A stretch of DNA of 64,000 bases from JBMOOG01 sp049324535 (lineage in GTDB: Bacteria > Pseudomonadota > Alphaproteobacteria > Rhodobacterales > Rhodobacteraceae): the NCBI GenBank assembly GCA_049324535.1, contig JBMOOG010000017.1, positions 1-64,000 of the forward strand, in the 5' to 3' direction. Below the pieces are notes generated by a model that was given only the letters and a program-made list of their open reading frames with translations, had not been told where the DNA came from and made no database searches. The translations under genes and the position numbers were made by a program. Positions 1 to 8,190 of the stretch are shown here, piece by piece; within the stretch, counting starts at the first letter, position 1, and each line of letters begins with the position of its first letter.

Positions 1-62
1 AACGCCTTGTCGTAGCTCGGCCAGTTCCGGGTCTGGCAGCTCGGGGGTGTCGGTCGGCTCAT
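1..62 (-). CDS. IS5-family transposase, N-terminal fragment (partial at left edge)
   Basis: The minus-strand frame from the ATG at 62 reads MSRPTPPSCQTRNWPSYDKA before leaving the window. The 'TRNWPSY(N/D)xAL' opening is the usual start of the DDE transposases of this IS5 group. Only 20 codons are visible, so completeness and activity of the gene cannot be judged. The terminal inverted repeat lies 47 bases upstream of the start codon, as expected for a compact IS5 element. Confidence 0.75.
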   Translation of the reverse strand, partial: MSRPTPPSCQTRNWPSYDKA

Positions 63-126
63 GGCCTCCAGCTATCACGCTGGATTCACGACATGAATCC
101 CCTCAGGCGATTTGTGCAACAGAGCC
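1..126 (-). mobile_element. IS5-family insertion sequence, left end (cut by window edge)
   Basis: Read on the minus strand, the element starts at 126 with the terminal repeat GGCTCTGTTGCACAAATC (126 down to 109). A short leader follows, then a transposase start at 62. The same 18 bases, in the same orientation on the plus strand, recur at 509-526 as the outer end of a neighbouring IS5 remnant. Terminal repeat, leader and transposase N-terminus together identify an IS5-family element, most of which lies outside the window. Confidence 0.85.
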
Positions 127-472
127 TGCCTTCGACACCCGCAAGTGCCATGACGCGATCGCGGCCCGTGGGGCCGCCGCGATCATACCGCCCCGCAAGA
201 ATGCCAAAGTCTGGAAGGCCGACACCGCCGGAGCCGTCGCACCCAACGAGATCCTGCGCACATCGAAGCGGGTTGGCCGGACCATCTGGCGACGATGGAG
301 TGGGTATCACCGCCGAAGCCGTGCAGAGACCAAGATGCACTGCATCAAGCTCCTGGGCCAACGCCTCACCGCGAGGGACTTCAACCGTCAGGTCGCAGAG
401 TTCCAGGTCCGGGTCGCGGTCCTGAACGGCTTCACCGCGCTCGGCACGCCCGTCACAGAGGTCGCGGGATAA
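127..472 (+). pseudogene. IS5-family transposase, C-terminal fragment
   Basis: About 115 codons are in frame from the junction to the TAA at 470-472. The fragment opens with AFDTRKCHDAIAARGA and contains the tail signature 'GRTIWRRWSGYHRRSRAETK', which carries the conserved Glu of the DDE catalytic triad, followed by the usual C-terminus ending TALGTPVTEVAG. The N-terminal part, with the other catalytic acids, is gone, so it cannot be active by itself. No native start codon remains; the frame opens leftwards only into the adjoining element's end. Confidence 0.85.
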
Positions 473-526
473 GTCTGTCCGGGGAAAGGGGGGGTCCACA
501 CATCACCCGATTTGTGCAACAGAGCC
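127..526 (+). mobile_element. IS5-family remnant, 3' part with right terminal repeat
   Basis: This is the right half of a second IS5 element. It begins abruptly inside the transposase frame right after the terminal repeat of the neighbouring element and ends in the 18-base repeat at 509-526. The 5' half and left end are absent from the window. The simplest reading is that the left-hand element inserted into this copy, or that recombination joined the two. The missing half may lie beyond the left edge. Confidence 0.8.
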
Positions 527-548
527 GCCGGAGGGTGAAATCCAGCCG

Positions 549-1135
549 CTAACAGCGGTTTGGCGGCGGTCTTTCCCATGGCCGCGCCTTCGGCATAGCC
601 GCCGTCACCTCGACCTCCCGCAGCATTCCACCCGCGATCAGCCCGTCCCGCACCCAGTTTAGCGCCTGCCACCAGTTGTAATAGCTGCGCCGTGCGGCCT
701 CGATCTGATGGGGGTGAGGGGAGAAGGTGACCGGACATGCCAGGATGTCGACGGCTTTCCATGTGGCACGCGCGCTCGAGCCACGCACACGGATGCGCTC
801 GGTGCCCACGAGGACGGCCCCCGCATGTGCGTGCCATGCTGGCTCTGCTTGACGATGGTCGGAACGCATCGCGGTGCGGCGCCGGGCATCCAGTCCGGGG
901 TCAACCGGGCGCGGGCCAATTCGGCGACGCGGATCGCCATGCGCTTGCCGCCGAGTCTGTCGGGGATCCCTGCGACGGTGACGGCGATCCCGGCCACAGA
1001 AGGACCCGGACTTTCGCAGTTTAGCAGCTTTGGCAGCCTTCGCCGGGCGCGAACAGAGCAGGCGCAAACGGGTACCGCGGCTGCAGATTGGCCGAAAGCG
1101 CGGGAATGCCAGCCACTTGTCCCCTCATAGGCCAA
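549..1135 (-). pseudogene. Degraded reading frame, unrecognised family (possibly prophage-derived)
   Basis: Two minus-strand frames look like successive parts of one broken gene. The upstream part (about 1135 down to about 830) contains 'IPDRLGGKRMAIRVAELARA'. The downstream part, in another frame (about 830 down to 549), contains 'WKAVDILACPVTFSPHPHQI' and 'YYNWWQALNWVRDGLI' and stops at TAG 549-551. The frame switch lies near 815-830. I do not recognise the family; the aromatic-rich C-terminus reminds me of small phage proteins, but that is weak. The rest of 527-1320, apart from this remnant, shows nothing I can support. Confidence 0.35.
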
Positions 1136-1321
1136 TTAGAGCATTCTATGAACATTCGGATGTGTGAGCGAGTCATGGCCGGCCACACGGGACGAAGGAT
1201 TGTCCGAAGCGTTCCGCTGAAGCGCTGGGGGACCCGGCGCGACAAGGGGGAATTTTCTGGGGGAAGAGAATCCGAGTGGAAATGTTCAGTAATTTCAAGC
1301 CAATGAATCAAGTGAAATAAA

Positions 1322-1411
<90 letters not shown>

Positions 1412-1596
1412 GTGCATCGTGGGGTCGTCGTGACGCCGGGTCTTATCCGGCCCGTGCGGCCCATGCAACACGATTTTTGGGCGCGCCAGCGCCCGGCGCG
1501 CGGCCGCCGTCTTGGCAGCCCGGCCGCCACAGGATAGGTATCGGACAGCCGGGCCGACACGCCGCCCGGATCGTTCCGCAAGCCCCCGGTCCCGCC

Positions 1597-2493
1597 ATGC
1601 CGCGTCTCGCCCGTGCCCTCCTCAGCGCCGCCACGCTTGCCCTTGTTCCGGCGGTCTCCGCCCTGGCCCCGGCGATGGCCCTTGCGCAGACGGCGCCGAT
1701 GTTCGCGCCGCCCGCGGCGGGTGCGCTGGACCGGACCGCGGCGCTGGTCGATGCGCTCCATCTGCCCGAGATCTTCGACATCATGGAGCAGGAGGGCGCG
1801 ACCTACGGCGCCGAGATCGCGGATCAGATGTTCGAGAAGGGCGACACCGCGTCCTGGGATCGCGAGGTCGCCCGCATCTACGACAGCGCGCGGACCTTTC
1901 CCTTGTTCCGCGACCGCTTCGCCGAGGCGCTGGCGGACGTGCCCGAGGCCGACATCGCGGCCATGCTGGACTTCCTCGGCTCCGAGCGCGGGGCGCGCAT
2001 CATCGCGCTCGAGGTCTCGGCCCGGCGCGCCTTCCTCGATCCGGCGGTCGAGGAAACCAGTCTCCTGCGGCTCGAGGAAATGCGCGAGATGCGCGACCCG
2101 CGGCTGGGGCGCATCGAGGATCTGATCGCGGCCGGCGACCTGATCGAGGAGAACGTCTCGAGCGCGATGAACGCCAATCTGGCCTTCTACCGGGGCATGG
2201 CGGAGGGCGGCGCGCTCGACGGCGCCATGACCGACGAGGACATGCTGTCCGACGTCTGGTCGCAGGAGGAGCAGATCCGGACCGAGACCGCGCGCTGGGT
2301 GATGTCGATGCTGGCGCTGGCCTATGCGCCCCTCGACGATTCCGATCTGGAGGCCTACCGCGCCTTCAGCGACAGCGCCGCGGGCCGCAGGCTGAACCGG
2401 GCGATGTTCCAGGCCTTCGACGCGGTGTTCAGCGACGTGTCCTTCCGCCTCGGTCTTGCCGCCGCCGGCGTCCTGGCCGGCCAGGATCTCTGA
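1597..2493 (+). CDS. DUF2059 domain-containing secreted protein
   Basis: 298 aa with an N-terminal signal peptide (LSAATLALVPAVSALAPAMALA, cut near ALA-Q around residue 29), so periplasmic export is expected. The C-terminal third matches the DUF2059 pattern: '...MLALAYAPLDDSDLEAYRAF' followed by 'SAAGRRLNRAMFQAFDAVF', a helical segment seen in many alphaproteobacterial periplasmic proteins of unknown function. The ATG at 1597 is chosen because it directly precedes the basic n-region (MPRLARALL) of the signal peptide; the frame upstream runs through the tRNA gene. The next gene starts only about 5 bases after its stop, so the two are probably co-transcribed. Confidence 0.85.
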   Translation: MPRLARALLSAATLALVPAVSALAPAMALAQTAPMFAPPAAGALDRTAALVDALHLPEIFDIMEQEGATYGAEIADQMFEKGDTASWDREVARIYDSARTFPLFRDRFAEALADVPEADIAAMLDFLGSERGARIIALEVSARRAFLDPAVEETSLLRLEEMREMRDPRLGRIEDLIAAGDLIEENVSSAMNANLAFYRGMAEGGALDGAMTDEDMLSDVWSQEEQIRTETARWVMSMLALAYAPLDDSDLEAYRAFSDSAAGRRLNRAMFQAFDAVFSDVSFRLGLAAAGVLAGQDL

Positions 2494-2498
2494 CCGGC

Positions 2499-3695
2499 TT
2501 GGCCGGTTCCCGCACAGGGGCGCCCGTACGGCCGTTCCGGCGGCGGGTCTTCTACATTCCGGGCTACGACCCGTTCCCGCCGCGCCGCTACCGCGAGCTC
2601 TACCGGCGCGAGTCGGCCCGGCAGGCGCGCCTGTCCGGCTACCGGCTGGCCGTTGCGGGCGAGGGCGGGCAGGGCTGGCGGGTCGAGGCCGAGATCGAGG
2701 GGCGCCCCGTCGAGGCCAGCGTCGAGGTTCTGGTCTGGTCCGATCTCGTGCAGGCGTCGATGCGGCAGGGCATCGCCGCGACCTACGGGCAGCTTCTGCG
2801 CACCGCCTGGACCTACCTGCGGGACGGGACGCTCCTTCGTCTCGCCCGGCTGCGGCGCGGACCGGCGATCGCGGCGCTCTATCCGTTCCTCGTGCTGATT
2901 GGCGAGCTCGCGCTGGCGCTGGCCGTCGCGGCGGGGGGCGGATGGCTGGCCTCGACGGTGGCCGGGCCGGCGGGCTGGCTGGTGGCGCCGCCGCTCGTCT
3001 GGTCCGTACTGCAGATCGCGCGCCGCGCCGACGGGCGGATCTACGCCTGGTATCTCATCCACGACTACGCCTATGGCGCGCGCGACCGCGGGGCCTATCC
3101 GCCCGAGCTGGCCGAGCGCCTCGGGGTCTGGCGCGACCAGGTGGCGGCGGCGCTCGACACCGACGCCGACGAGGTTCTGGTGGTCGGGCATTCGACGGGG
3201 GCGCATCTGGCCGTCTCGGTGCTTGCGGGCCTGCCGCGGGTTGCGCCCGGCCGGTCGCTCGGGCTGCTGACGCTGGGGCAGGTGGTGCCGATGATCGCCT
3301 TCCTGCCGGGCGCGGCGCGCCTGCGCGGCGACCTCGCGCGGCTCGCGCGCCGGGATGACCTGACCTGGGTGGACGTGACCGCGCCCGGCGACGGCTGCGC
3401 CTATGCGCTCTGCGACCCGGTGGCGGTCAGCGGTGTCGCGCCCGCCGACCAGCGCTGGCCGCTCCTGGTGTCGGCCGCGTTCTCGCAGACCATGGGCGAG
3501 GCCGAGTGGCGGCGGCTTCGGCGCCGCTGGTTCCGTCTGCACTTCCAGTATCTCTGCGCCTTCGAGCGGCCCGGCGCCCACGATTACTTCCGCATTACCG
3601 CCGGCCCGCAGACCCTGGCCGAACGCTTTGCCGGGGTTGCCCCGTCACCCGGCCGTATCCGCCGGCCGGCCAACCCGTACCGGGACGTCGCATGA
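2499..3695 (+). CDS. Alpha/beta-hydrolase-fold membrane protein
   Basis: About 398 aa. The early motif 'VFYIPGYDPFPPRRYRELYR' resembles the first strand of a hydrolase fold. Two hydrophobic segments around residues 130-170 (LYPFLVLIGELALALAVAAG and the one after) suggest membrane anchoring. The nucleophile elbow is 'VLVVGHSTGAHLAVSVLAG' (G-H-S-T-G) near residue 230. A plausible catalytic Asp ('DVTAPGDGCAYALCDP') and a late 'GAHDYF' His are present. The substrate is unknown. No ATG or GTG start fits; TTG at 2499 is the best candidate and is uncertain. The stop overlaps the P450 start by four bases (ATGA), so the products are translationally coupled. Confidence 0.7.
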   Translation: MAGSRTGAPVRPFRRRVFYIPGYDPFPPRRYRELYRRESARQARLSGYRLAVAGEGGQGWRVEAEIEGRPVEASVEVLVWSDLVQASMRQGIAATYGQLLRTAWTYLRDGTLLRLARLRRGPAIAALYPFLVLIGELALALAVAAGGGWLASTVAGPAGWLVAPPLVWSVLQIARRADGRIYAWYLIHDYAYGARDRGAYPPELAERLGVWRDQVAAALDTDADEVLVVGHSTGAHLAVSVLAGLPRVAPGRSLGLLTLGQVVPMIAFLPGAARLRGDLARLARRDDLTWVDVTAPGDGCAYALCDPVAVSGVAPADQRWPLLVSAAFSQTMGEAEWRRLRRRWFRLHFQYLCAFERPGAHDYFRITAGPQTLAERFAGVAPSPGRIRRPANPYRDVA

Positions 3696-5098
3696 TCCCG
3701 CCCAAGCCCCCCGCGCGGCCCGACCGGGTGTCGCTGTGGCGGCACCTGAGGCTGTTCCGGGCCGACATCCTGTCGTCGCAGCCCGCCCGCCTGTTCCGCG
3801 CCTGGATGGCCGAGTTCCGCACGCCCTTCTTCCGGTCCTACCTGTGCAACGATCCCGACCTGATCGACCGCGTCCTGCGCGACGAGCCCGACCGCTTCCC
3901 CAAGTCGGCGCGGATCGCCGAGGGGCTGCGGCCGCTTCTGGGCCGGTCGGTGTTCCTGACCAACGGCGAGGACTGGCAGCGCCAGCGGCGGATCATCGAC
4001 CCGGCCTTCGAGGGGGGCCGGCTGCGCACGGTGCTGCCGTCGCTCTGGGAGGCGGCGATCGGGCTTCGCGACCGGCTCGCCGCGGCCGCAGTCGTGGAGG
4101 GGGCCGGGGGCGGGGCCGGGCACGGCGGGCCGGTCGAGGTCGAGGCCGAGACCAGCCATGCCGCGGCCGACGCGATCTTCCGCGCGCTCTTCTCGGTCCC
4201 GATCAGCGACGCCGACGCCGCGGCGGTGTTTCAGGAGTTCCGCACCTTTCAGCGCAGCCAGCCGCTTCTGAACGTCGGGGCGTTCCTGCCCCTGCCGGGC
4301 TGGGTGCCGCGCGGCCACCGCCCGGGGGCACGCCGCGCCGCGGCCCGCATCCGCGCCCGCATCCATGCGATGACGCTGCGCCGTCAGGCCGAAATCGCGG
4401 CGGGCCGGGCGCCGCAGGACCTGGCGACGCGGCTCATGACCACGCCCGATCCTCGGACCGGCGTGCCGTTCGACGCGGACGAGATGGTGGACCAGGTGGC
4501 GATCTTCTTCCTCGCCGGGCACGAGACCTCGGCCTCGGCGCTGGCCTGGGCGCTGTGGCTGGTGGCGGGCGATGCGGCGCTTCAGGACCGGCTGGCGGCC
4601 GAGGCGGCGGCGGCCCTGCCGGGCGACGCGGTCCCGGCCTACGAGGCGACGGGCCGTCTTGCGCTGGCTCGGGACGTGTTCCGCGAGGCGCTGCGTCTTT
4701 ACCCGCCGGTCCCGATGATGGTGCGCGAGACCGCCTGCCCGATGCGGATGCGCGACCGCGCGGTGCCGCGGGGCGCGCAGATCGTCCTGTCGCCCTGGCA
4801 CCTGCACCGGCACGAGGCGCTCTGGGACGCGCCCGACGCCTTCGATCCCGACCGCTGGAGCCGGCCCGAGGGCCGGGCCTCGGCCCGGCGGGCCTACCTG
4901 CCGTTTTCGGCCGGTCCGCGGGTCTGTCCGGGCGCCGGTTTCGCCATGCTCGAGGGGCCGCTGATGCTGGCGCTGGTGCTGCGCGATCTGCGCCTTGCGA
5001 CCGTGGCCGACCGCCTGCCCGAGCCGGTGGCCCACCTCACCCTGCGGTCAAAGTCGGGGATCTGGCTGGCCTTTTCGCAACGTCATCCGGCCCTGTGA
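3692..5098 (+). CDS. Cytochrome P450
   Basis: 468 aa. The three diagnostic motifs are present: I-helix oxygen-activation motif FLAGHETSASA near residue 274, the K-helix ExxR as EALR near 331, and the heme-binding loop FSAGPRVCPGAGFA near 404-417 with the thiolate Cys at about 412. There is no N-terminal membrane anchor, so it is a soluble bacterial enzyme that needs a separate ferredoxin/reductase, none of which is encoded nearby. A Gly-rich stretch near residues 133-143 looks like a small loop expansion. The substrate is not evident. Coupling to the upstream hydrolase suggests both act on the same, possibly lipid-like, compound; this is inference. Confidence 0.93.
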   Translation: MIPPKPPARPDRVSLWRHLRLFRADILSSQPARLFRAWMAEFRTPFFRSYLCNDPDLIDRVLRDEPDRFPKSARIAEGLRPLLGRSVFLTNGEDWQRQRRIIDPAFEGGRLRTVLPSLWEAAIGLRDRLAAAAVVEGAGGGAGHGGPVEVEAETSHAAADAIFRALFSVPISDADAAAVFQEFRTFQRSQPLLNVGAFLPLPGWVPRGHRPGARRAAARIRARIHAMTLRRQAEIAAGRAPQDLATRLMTTPDPRTGVPFDADEMVDQVAIFFLAGHETSASALAWALWLVAGDAALQDRLAAEAAAALPGDAVPAYEATGRLALARDVFREALRLYPPVPMMVRETACPMRMRDRAVPRGAQIVLSPWHLHRHEALWDAPDAFDPDRWSRPEGRASARRAYLPFSAGPRVCPGAGFAMLEGPLMLALVLRDLRLATVADRLPEPVAHLTLRSKSGIWLAFSQRHPAL

Positions 5099-5255
5099 AT
5101 ATTTCCGGTTGTATATTTCCACAGATTCAACTCAAAATTGTCTCATTCGGACGGAGGGGAATCACTCGGCTCTTCCTCTGATCCGCACGGGTGAATGGGT
5201 AGAACTCTGCGTCGTCCGGGCGCTGCCACGTCCGGAATGGGCCTTCGGGGGTGCC

Positions 5256-5513
5256 ATGACGATGAAAACCAGCGCGCTGCAACGCGGGATCGGTCTGTCC
5301 GGGGAATGGACCGCTTCCTTTCTCCGCATCGCGGTTCCTTCCTTCCGCTTCCGCGCGGACGACACCGAAGACCCGGTGCGTCCGGCGCTGTCGCGCGAGG
5401 AAATCGCCGCGCTCTTTCGCAAGGAGCTCGGACCGGCCGACCCCGAGGGGACCGGCGAGACGCGCCAGCGCGATCTTTCGCGCCGGATCCGCGCCGCGCT
5501 CTACTCGCGCTGA
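5256..5513 (+). CDS. Small hypothetical protein
   Basis: 85 aa starting MTMKTSALQRGIGLSGEW. It is rich in charged residues after an N-terminal Ser/Ala-rich part, with no signal peptide or membrane segment. Family not recognised. The ATG at 5256 is preferred to longer versions because the frame upstream runs through the P450 gene and an AT-rich stretch (5099-5155) that looks like a promoter region. It converges on the ribbon-helix-helix gene, sharing 13 bases at their 3' ends. Confidence 0.5.
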   Translation: MTMKTSALQRGIGLSGEWTASFLRIAVPSFRFRADDTEDPVRPALSREEIAALFRKELGPADPEGTGETRQRDLSRRIRAALYSR

Positions 5514-5764
5514 GCGCCGGGCCGGTCGGCCGAGGGACGCGCGGCCGCCGCCTGCGCCTCGAGCCGCGACAGGACGAAAAGCCGGATCGCGGTCGCAAGG
5601 CCCGTGGCCGCGCCCCGGTCCGCGTCGATCTCGGCGGCCAGATCGTTGATCGCACGGCCCTCTGCCTCGGCGATCCGGCGAAGGGCGCGCCAGAACTCGT
5701 CTTCAAGGCTGACGCTGGTCCGGTGGCCGTTGAGGGTCAGCGACCGCTTGACCGGGCGGCTCAT
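5501..5764 (-). CDS. Ribbon-helix-helix domain protein
   Basis: 87 aa. The N-terminal half, 'RSLTLNGHRTSVSLEDEFWR' followed by 'RIAEAEGRAINDLAAEID', matches the short ribbon-helix-helix proteins of Alphaproteobacteria: a basic beta-strand for the DNA groove and two helices for dimerisation. The Ala/Arg-rich tail is low in complexity. Its start overlaps the DUF4169 gene by four bases (ATGA), and this pair downstream of fumC is the usual Rhodobacterales order. It presumably acts as a small DNA-binding regulator; the target is unknown. Confidence 0.8.
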   Translation of the reverse strand: MSRPVKRSLTLNGHRTSVSLEDEFWRALRRIAEAEGRAINDLAAEIDADRGAATGLATAIRLFVLSRLEAQAAAARPSADRPGAQRE

Positions 5765-6048
5765 GGCCTGTCCCGGTCCGGTGCCGGCGGTCGCGCCGGC
5801 GGGTCGCCGGCCGTGGCATCCGCGGGGACGTCCGTCCCGGCCGGGCGGTCGTCCGGCACACCGCCCTGGGTCGCGCCCGCACGGCGGTGCGCCTCCAGCC
5901 GGTCACCGGTCAGGCGGGCCTCGGCCTGGCGCCGGGCCTTTTCCGCCTTGCTTTCCCCGAACCGGGCCGCATTCGCGTCGGCACGCGCGCGGTCCTCGGC
6001 GCGAGCGCGGGCCTTGCGGGCCTGACGCAGGTTGATGATCTCGCTCAT
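5761..6048 (-). CDS. DUF4169 family protein
   Basis: 95 aa, beginning MSEIINLRQARKARARAEDR, the signature opening of DUF4169 proteins. An Arg/Ala/Lys-rich helix (about residues 8-60) is followed by a Pro/Asp-rich tail. It is cytoplasmic with no known biochemical function. It sits between fumC and the ribbon-helix-helix gene on the same strand, with coupled translation to the latter, an arrangement conserved in the order. Confidence 0.8.
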   Translation of the reverse strand: MSEIINLRQARKARARAEDRARADANAARFGESKAEKARRQAEARLTGDRLEAHRRAGATQGGVPDDRPAGTDVPADATAGDPPARPPAPDRDRP

Positions 6049-6090
6049 GGCGCGATCCTAGCGCCGGCGGCCCGCGCCGGGAAGGGGCGG

Positions 6091-6129
6091 CTCAGTCCTC
6101 GCGCTCAGTCCTCGCGCTCAGTCCTCGGG
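6091..6129. repeat. 13-bp tandem repeat at the fumC 3' end
   Basis: The unit CTCAGTCCTCGCG occurs at 6091-6103 and 6104-6116, and a third, slightly changed unit (CTCAGTCCTCGGG) starts at 6117. On the minus strand each unit carries GAGGACTGA, so the fumC stop codon is followed by two further in-phase copies of the end of the gene. It looks like a slippage duplication of the gene terminus. Confidence 0.85.
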
Positions 6130-7512
6130 GCCGACCATCTGCTCGGGCCGCACAATCCGGTCGAAGGTCTCGCCATCGACGAAGCCGAGCGCGATCGCCT
6201 CTTCGCGCAGCGTGGTGCCGTTCCGGTGCGCGGTCTTGGCGACCTTGGTCGCGTTGTCGTAGCCGATGGTCGGGGCGAGCGCCGTGACCAGCATCAGGCT
6301 TTCCTTCATCAGCTTCTCGATCCGCGCGACATTGGCCTGGATGCCCACCACCATGTTGTCGGTGAAGCAGGACGCCGCATCGCCCAGAAGCTGCATGGAC
6401 TGCAGCACGTTGTAGGCCATCATCGGGTTGTAGACGTTCAGTTCGAAATGGCCCTGGCTTCCGGCGAAGCCGACGGCGGCGTCGTTGCCCATGACATGGG
6501 CGCAGACCATGGTCAGCGCCTCGGCCTGGGTGGGGTTGACCTTGCCCGGCATGATCGACGATCCGGGCTCGTTCTCCGGCAGGATCAGCTCGCCCAGACC
6601 CGAGCGGGGGCCCGACCCGAGAAGGCGGATGTCGTTGGCGATCTTGAAGAGCGCGGCCGCCACCGTCCGCAGCGCGCCCGAGAACATGACCATCGCGTCA
6701 TGGGCCGCCAGCGCCTCGAACTTGTTCGGCGCGGTGACGAAGGGCAGGCCGGTGATCTCGGCGATCTTGGCCGCGATCGCCACGTCCCAGCCCTTCTTGG
6801 TGTTGAGCCCGGTGCCGACGGCGGTGCCGCCCTGGGCGAGTTCGTAGATCTCGGGCAGGACCTTGCGGACGCGCGCGATCCCGTTCTCGACCTGCTTGGC
6901 ATAGCCCGAGAATTCCTGGCCGAGCGTCAGCGGCGTCGCGTCCTGCGTATGGGTGCGGCCGATCTTGATGATGTCCTTGAACTCGTCCGTCTTGGCGACA
7001 AGCGCCCGGTGCAGCTTTTCCAGCCCCGGGATCAGCACGTCGCGCGCCACCATCGCGATGGCGATGTGCATCGCGGTCGGGAAGGTGTCGTTCGAGGACT
7101 GGCCCATGTTGACGTGGTCGTTCGGGTGGACGGGCTTCTTCGATCCCATCACGCCGCCCAGCATCTCGATCGCGCGGTTCGAGATCACCTCGTTGGCGTT
7201 CATGTTCGACTGGGTGCCCGATCCGGTCTGCCAGACGACCAGCGGAAAGTTGTCGTCGAGCCGGCCCTCGGCCACTTCCTTCGCCGCCGCCGCGATCGCC
7301 CGCCCGATGGTCGGATCGAGCCGGCCCTCCTCCATGTTCACCTCGGCCGCGGCCTGCTTGATGATCCCCAGCGCCCGGACGATGGCCACCGGCTGGCGTT
7401 CCCAGCCGATCGGGAAGTTCAGGATCGAGCGCTGGGTCTGCGCGCCCCAGTACTTGTCGGCGGGCACGTCGAGCGGACCGAAGCTGTCGGTCTCGGTGCG
7501 GGTCTTGGTCAT
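6118..7512 (-). CDS. fumC: Fumarate hydratase class II
   Basis: 464 aa, the normal length. It catalyses reversible hydration of fumarate to L-malate in the TCA cycle and is iron-independent and tetrameric. Visible motifs: N-terminal 'TDSFGPLDVPADKYWGAQTQ', the substrate-site block 'TGSGTQSNMNANEVISNRAI', 'HPNDHVNMGQSSNDTFPTAM', and the superfamily signature GSSIMPGKVNPTQ near residue 318. It lies between sspB-like and DUF4169 genes on the same strand. A 144-base gap separates it from the upstream sspB-like gene, room for its own promoter. Confidence 0.97.
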   Translation of the reverse strand: MTKTRTETDSFGPLDVPADKYWGAQTQRSILNFPIGWERQPVAIVRALGIIKQAAAEVNMEEGRLDPTIGRAIAAAAKEVAEGRLDDNFPLVVWQTGSGTQSNMNANEVISNRAIEMLGGVMGSKKPVHPNDHVNMGQSSNDTFPTAMHIAIAMVARDVLIPGLEKLHRALVAKTDEFKDIIKIGRTHTQDATPLTLGQEFSGYAKQVENGIARVRKVLPEIYELAQGGTAVGTGLNTKKGWDVAIAAKIAEITGLPFVTAPNKFEALAAHDAMVMFSGALRTVAAALFKIANDIRLLGSGPRSGLGELILPENEPGSSIMPGKVNPTQAEALTMVCAHVMGNDAAVGFAGSQGHFELNVYNPMMAYNVLQSMQLLGDAASCFTDNMVVGIQANVARIEKLMKESLMLVTALAPTIGYDNATKVAKTAHRNGTTLREEAIALGFVDGETFDRIVRPEQMVGPED

Positions 7513-7656
7513 CGGGGCCTCCGGTCTGTTCCGGCCCGTGTCTTAGGGCGCGCCGAGGCGCTTGGCAAACCCGGTTGCGCTCACGGAAGCCGGAAAAACC
7601 GCGGGTCGGCCGGAACGGGGGGGCGGCCGGGGGTCGGGGTCCGCCCTGCGACCGGA

Positions 7657-8115
7657 CTACTTGCGCCAGCGGTCCAGCCGCACGACCTCGGCATCCGGGC
7701 GCGGCGGATCGTCGTCGCCATCGTTGCCGTCGTCCTCTTCGTCCTCGTCCTCGTCGTCGGCGGACTGGGTCTCGAAGCGCAGGCCGAACTCGACCGAGGG
7801 ATCGACGAAGGTGCGGATCGCGTCGAAGGGGATGTAGAGCGGTTCGGGCTGGTCTCCGAAGTTCAGCGTCACCGCAAAGCCGCCCGGATCGACCTTCAGG
7901 CCCTCGAACCAGTGCTGGAGCACCACGGTCATTTCCTCGGGGTAACGGTCGCGCAGCCAGTCGGCCAGCCGGGCGTCGGGGTGGCGGGTGTCGAAGGTGA
8001 TGAAGAAGTGGTGCGCGCCGGGCAGGCCTTCACGCTCGACGCCGCGCAGCACCTCGACGATGAGGCTGCGCATCGCGCGGTGCATCAGGTTGCCATAGTC
8101 GATACTGCGCGACAT
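7657..8115 (-). CDS. SspB-like ClpXP adaptor protein
   Basis: 152 aa. The N-terminal domain ('IDYGNLMHRAMRSLIVEVLR', 'HHFFITFDTRHPDARLADWL', 'LYIPFDAIRTFVDPSVEFGL') matches the alphaproteobacterial SspB substrate-delivery fold. A very acidic linker (DDEDEDEEDDGNDGDDD) leads to a C-terminal 'AEVVRLDRWRK', which resembles the ClpX-binding tail of SspB. It would tether ssrA-tagged proteins to ClpXP; the tagging RNA itself is encoded 2.3 kb away at 10410-10723. It precedes fumC, as in relatives. Confidence 0.88.
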   Translation of the reverse strand: MSRSIDYGNLMHRAMRSLIVEVLRGVEREGLPGAHHFFITFDTRHPDARLADWLRDRYPEEMTVVLQHWFEGLKVDPGGFAVTLNFGDQPEPLYIPFDAIRTFVDPSVEFGLRFETQSADDEDEDEEDDGNDGDDDPPRPDAEVVRLDRWRK

Positions 8116-8190
8116 CCGCCCATCCGTCCGCCCCTGGGACCAGCATAGGGGATTCGGAGGGGAAGGGAAGGCCCTTGGCCCGCCTGCGAC

